Assembly: GCA_030593185.1 (NCBI GenBank)
Contig: JAUVHQ010000154.1
Span: 1-5,718, forward strand
DNA: 5,718 nt
Direction: 5' to 3'
From: Bacteroidota bacterium
GTDB lineage: Bacteria; Bacteroidota; Bacteroidia; Bacteroidales; VadinHA17
Shown piece after piece: positions 4,107 through 5,718 of this stretch. The notes below the pieces were generated by a model. It worked only from the letters and a program-made list of their open reading frames with translations, did not search any database and had not been told where the DNA came from. The first letter of the stretch is position 1. Each line of letters begins with the position of its first letter. Position numbers and translations under genes: made by a program.

Positions 4107-5702
4107 ATGAACTACATTGAAAATCTAAAATCCAAAACCCTTATTTTCGCTCTACTTATAGTTTTAGTTATATCTTGTGATTCGCCAAAGTCAACCAAAG
4201 TATCAAAGGTTTTAGACATTCACAATGAAATCACTATTGATGAAATCCAACAATCATATATTGAGGGAGAATATACGGTTACACAACTAACTCAGTTTTA
4301 TTTAGATAGGATCAATTCTCTAAGCATGAATGGACCTGAGCTAAATGCTGTTCTAACCATCAATCCTGATGCACTTAACATAGCAGCCCAGCTTGATGAG
4401 GAATTGCAAAATAGTAAAACACGGAGCCCTTTGCATGGGATTCCTGTTTTGCTCAAGGACAATATTGATACTTATGATAAAATGGCAACCACCTGCGGCT
4501 CTCGAGCTCTGATGAATTCTTTCCCCTTGAAGGATAGCTATATTGCCAAGCAGCTAAGAGATGCCGGAGCGGTTATCATTGGAAAAGCCAATTTAAGTGA
4601 GTGGGCGAATTTTAGAGGTGAATTATCAACAAGTGGTTGGAGCGGTGTTGGTGGACAAACAAAAAATCCTTATGTTTTGAGTCGTAATCCTTGTGGGTCA
4701 AGTTCGGGTTCAGCTGTAGCTGTATCTGCTAATCTTACAATGCTTGCAATAGGTACTGAAACCAATGGTTCTATTGTTTGTCCTTCACATAGCAATGGTA
4801 TAGTAGGAATAAAACCAACGGTGGGACTTATAAGTCGCTCAGGGATTATTCCCATATCATTTACTCAAGATACTCCGGGGCCTATGACACGAACCGTGAG
4901 AGATGCTGCTATTTTCCTGGGGGCATTAGTTGGTGTAGATTCAACGGATGAAAAAACATTGGAAAGTAGAGGAAAATTTTACAGTGATTATACTGAATTC
5001 CTTAAGGAAGATGGGTTAAAAGGCAAGAGAATAGGTTTATACAAAGGCCCTTTAGGAAAAAATTACAAGGTGGATACGCTGATGTATAAAGCAGTAGATT
5101 TTCTGAAAAGCCAAGGTGTGGAAATTATTGAGATAGATGAAATATCAAGCGGTAAAGTGGGCTATTATTCGTTCGAAATAATGCTATATGAATACAAAGA
5201 CGGATTGAATAAGTATTTCCAATCCCTGGGAAGTGATGCACCAGTTAAAAGTATTGAAGAGCTTATTGCCTTTAATCAATCGGATTCGATAGAATTGAAC
5301 TATTTTAACCAGAAATACTTGGAAATGGCTCAGGAAAAGGGCGACCTGACTTCTGAGGAATATGTGGAAGCATTAGCTAAAATGATGAAAGGTAGTAGGG
5401 AAGAAGGATTAGACAGGGTAATGAATTTACATAACCTAGATGCAATAATAGCTCCAACCGGGAGCCCCGCATGGAAAACAGATTTGATTAATGGAGATAG
5501 TTTTCAGTTGGGAAGTTCTTCTCCTGCAGCTAGAGCCGGATATCCCAATATAACTGTACCTATGGGCTATGTTGATGAGTTACCTGTTGGAATTTCTTTT
5601 TTTGGAAGGGCTTGGAGTGAGCCTCTTTTACTTGAAATAGCTTATGCGTATGAAAGAGGCACTAAACATCGCAAAAGCCCAAAGTTTCTGGTTTCAGATT
5701 AA
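4107..5702 (+). CDS. Amidase-signature-family lipoprotein, peptide-amidase-like
   Basis: This 531-residue enzyme should hydrolyse a carboxamide to acid and ammonia through the Ser-cisSer-Lys triad of the amidase signature family. The triad is readable: Lys117 (GIPVLLKDN), cis-Ser198 (NPCGSSSGS) and nucleophile Ser222 (GTETNGSIVCP), with the family's 24-residue spacing between the serines. The NPCGSSSGS, SIVCPS and GIVGIKPTVGLISRSGIIPIS segments resemble peptide amidases such as Pam more than GatA, though the substrate is unknown. Residues 1-24 form a lipoprotein signal: charged start, hydrophobic stretch (11-22) and lipobox VISC, so Cys24 would be lipidated and the enzyme held in the envelope, unlike cytoplasmic GatA. 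Asp25-Ser26 follow the cysteine. ATG 4107 is used because the in-frame ATG at 4083 is closed by a stop at 4098-4100. A two-codon frame (ATG 4102) overlaps the start. Length is ordinary for the family and no truncation is seen. Confidence 0.92.
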   Translation: MNYIENLKSKTLIFALLIVLVISCDSPKSTKVSKVLDIHNEITIDEIQQSYIEGEYTVTQLTQFYLDRINSLSMNGPELNAVLTINPDALNIAAQLDEELQNSKTRSPLHGIPVLLKDNIDTYDKMATTCGSRALMNSFPLKDSYIAKQLRDAGAVIIGKANLSEWANFRGELSTSGWSGVGGQTKNPYVLSRNPCGSSSGSAVAVSANLTMLAIGTETNGSIVCPSHSNGIVGIKPTVGLISRSGIIPISFTQDTPGPMTRTVRDAAIFLGALVGVDSTDEKTLESRGKFYSDYTEFLKEDGLKGKRIGLYKGPLGKNYKVDTLMYKAVDFLKSQGVEIIEIDEISSGKVGYYSFEIMLYEYKDGLNKYFQSLGSDAPVKSIEELIAFNQSDSIELNYFNQKYLEMAQEKGDLTSEEYVEALAKMMKGSREEGLDRVMNLHNLDAIIAPTGSPAWKTDLINGDSFQLGSSSPAARAGYPNITVPMGYVDELPVGISFFGRAWSEPLLLEIAYAYERGTKHRKSPKFLVSD

Positions 5703-5715
5703 GTCCAATTTGAAA
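5692..5715. other. Hairpin overlapping the amidase stop codon
   Basis: TTTCAGATT (5692-5700) pairs with AATTTGAAA (5707-5715) around a six-base loop, with eight Watson-Crick pairs and one G-U pair. The stem contains the first base of the TAA stop. Six A residues close the visible plus strand, so a U-tail cannot be judged here. It may be part of a transcription end, but the window stops too soon to tell. Confidence 0.25.
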
Positions 5716-5718
5716 AAA

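Noticed and set aside
4670..4855. Minus-strand open frame of 61 codons inside the amidase
   Set aside because: It is antisense to the amidase signature core, whose conservation explains the open frame.

Overview
The window looks like chromosomal DNA from a Bacteroidota (Bacteroidetes) bacterium. It is AT-rich, start codons lack Shine-Dalgarno sequences, promoter-like sites fit the phylum-specific -7 motif TAnnTTTG, and the RecQ and exonuclease proteins resemble Bacteroidales-type family members. These assignments rest on recognising motifs by eye; no database search was run.

Layout. Positions 1-135 hold the first 45 codons of guaB (IMP dehydrogenase), reading leftward out of the window, with a promoter-like site at 168-200. 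Positions 136-870 carry no convincing gene but are rich in repeats. There are two oppositely oriented heptamer arrays (274-308 and 403-430) around a small palindrome (336-349), and then a pair of inverted hexamer arrays (540-567 and 833-860), the second ending 10 bases before recQ. recQ (871-2775) encodes a 634-residue ATP-dependent DNA helicase with an intact motor and zinc cluster but no recognisable HRDC domain. A shorter relative of the sequence before recQ recurs just after it (811-842 and 2818-2847).

A promoter-like -7 box at 2925-2932 precedes a DEDDy 3'-5' exonuclease (2990-3574) of the RNase D / Werner-exonuclease type. The AT-rich, mostly non-coding stretch 3575-4106 opens with a GC-rich hairpin and holds a 23-codon ORF that may be the eroded start of a tyrosine recombinase. 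The last gene (4107-5702) is an amidase-signature enzyme with a lipoprotein signal, so it probably acts outside the cytoplasm.

How the genes relate. RecQ and the exonuclease form a plausible functional pair: together they supply the two activities that vertebrate WRN carries in one polypeptide. The exonuclease seems to have its own promoter, so co-regulation is not shown. guaB (purine synthesis) and the amidase have no evident link to them. I see no clear undescribed system here; the most distinctive material is the repeat architecture around recQ.
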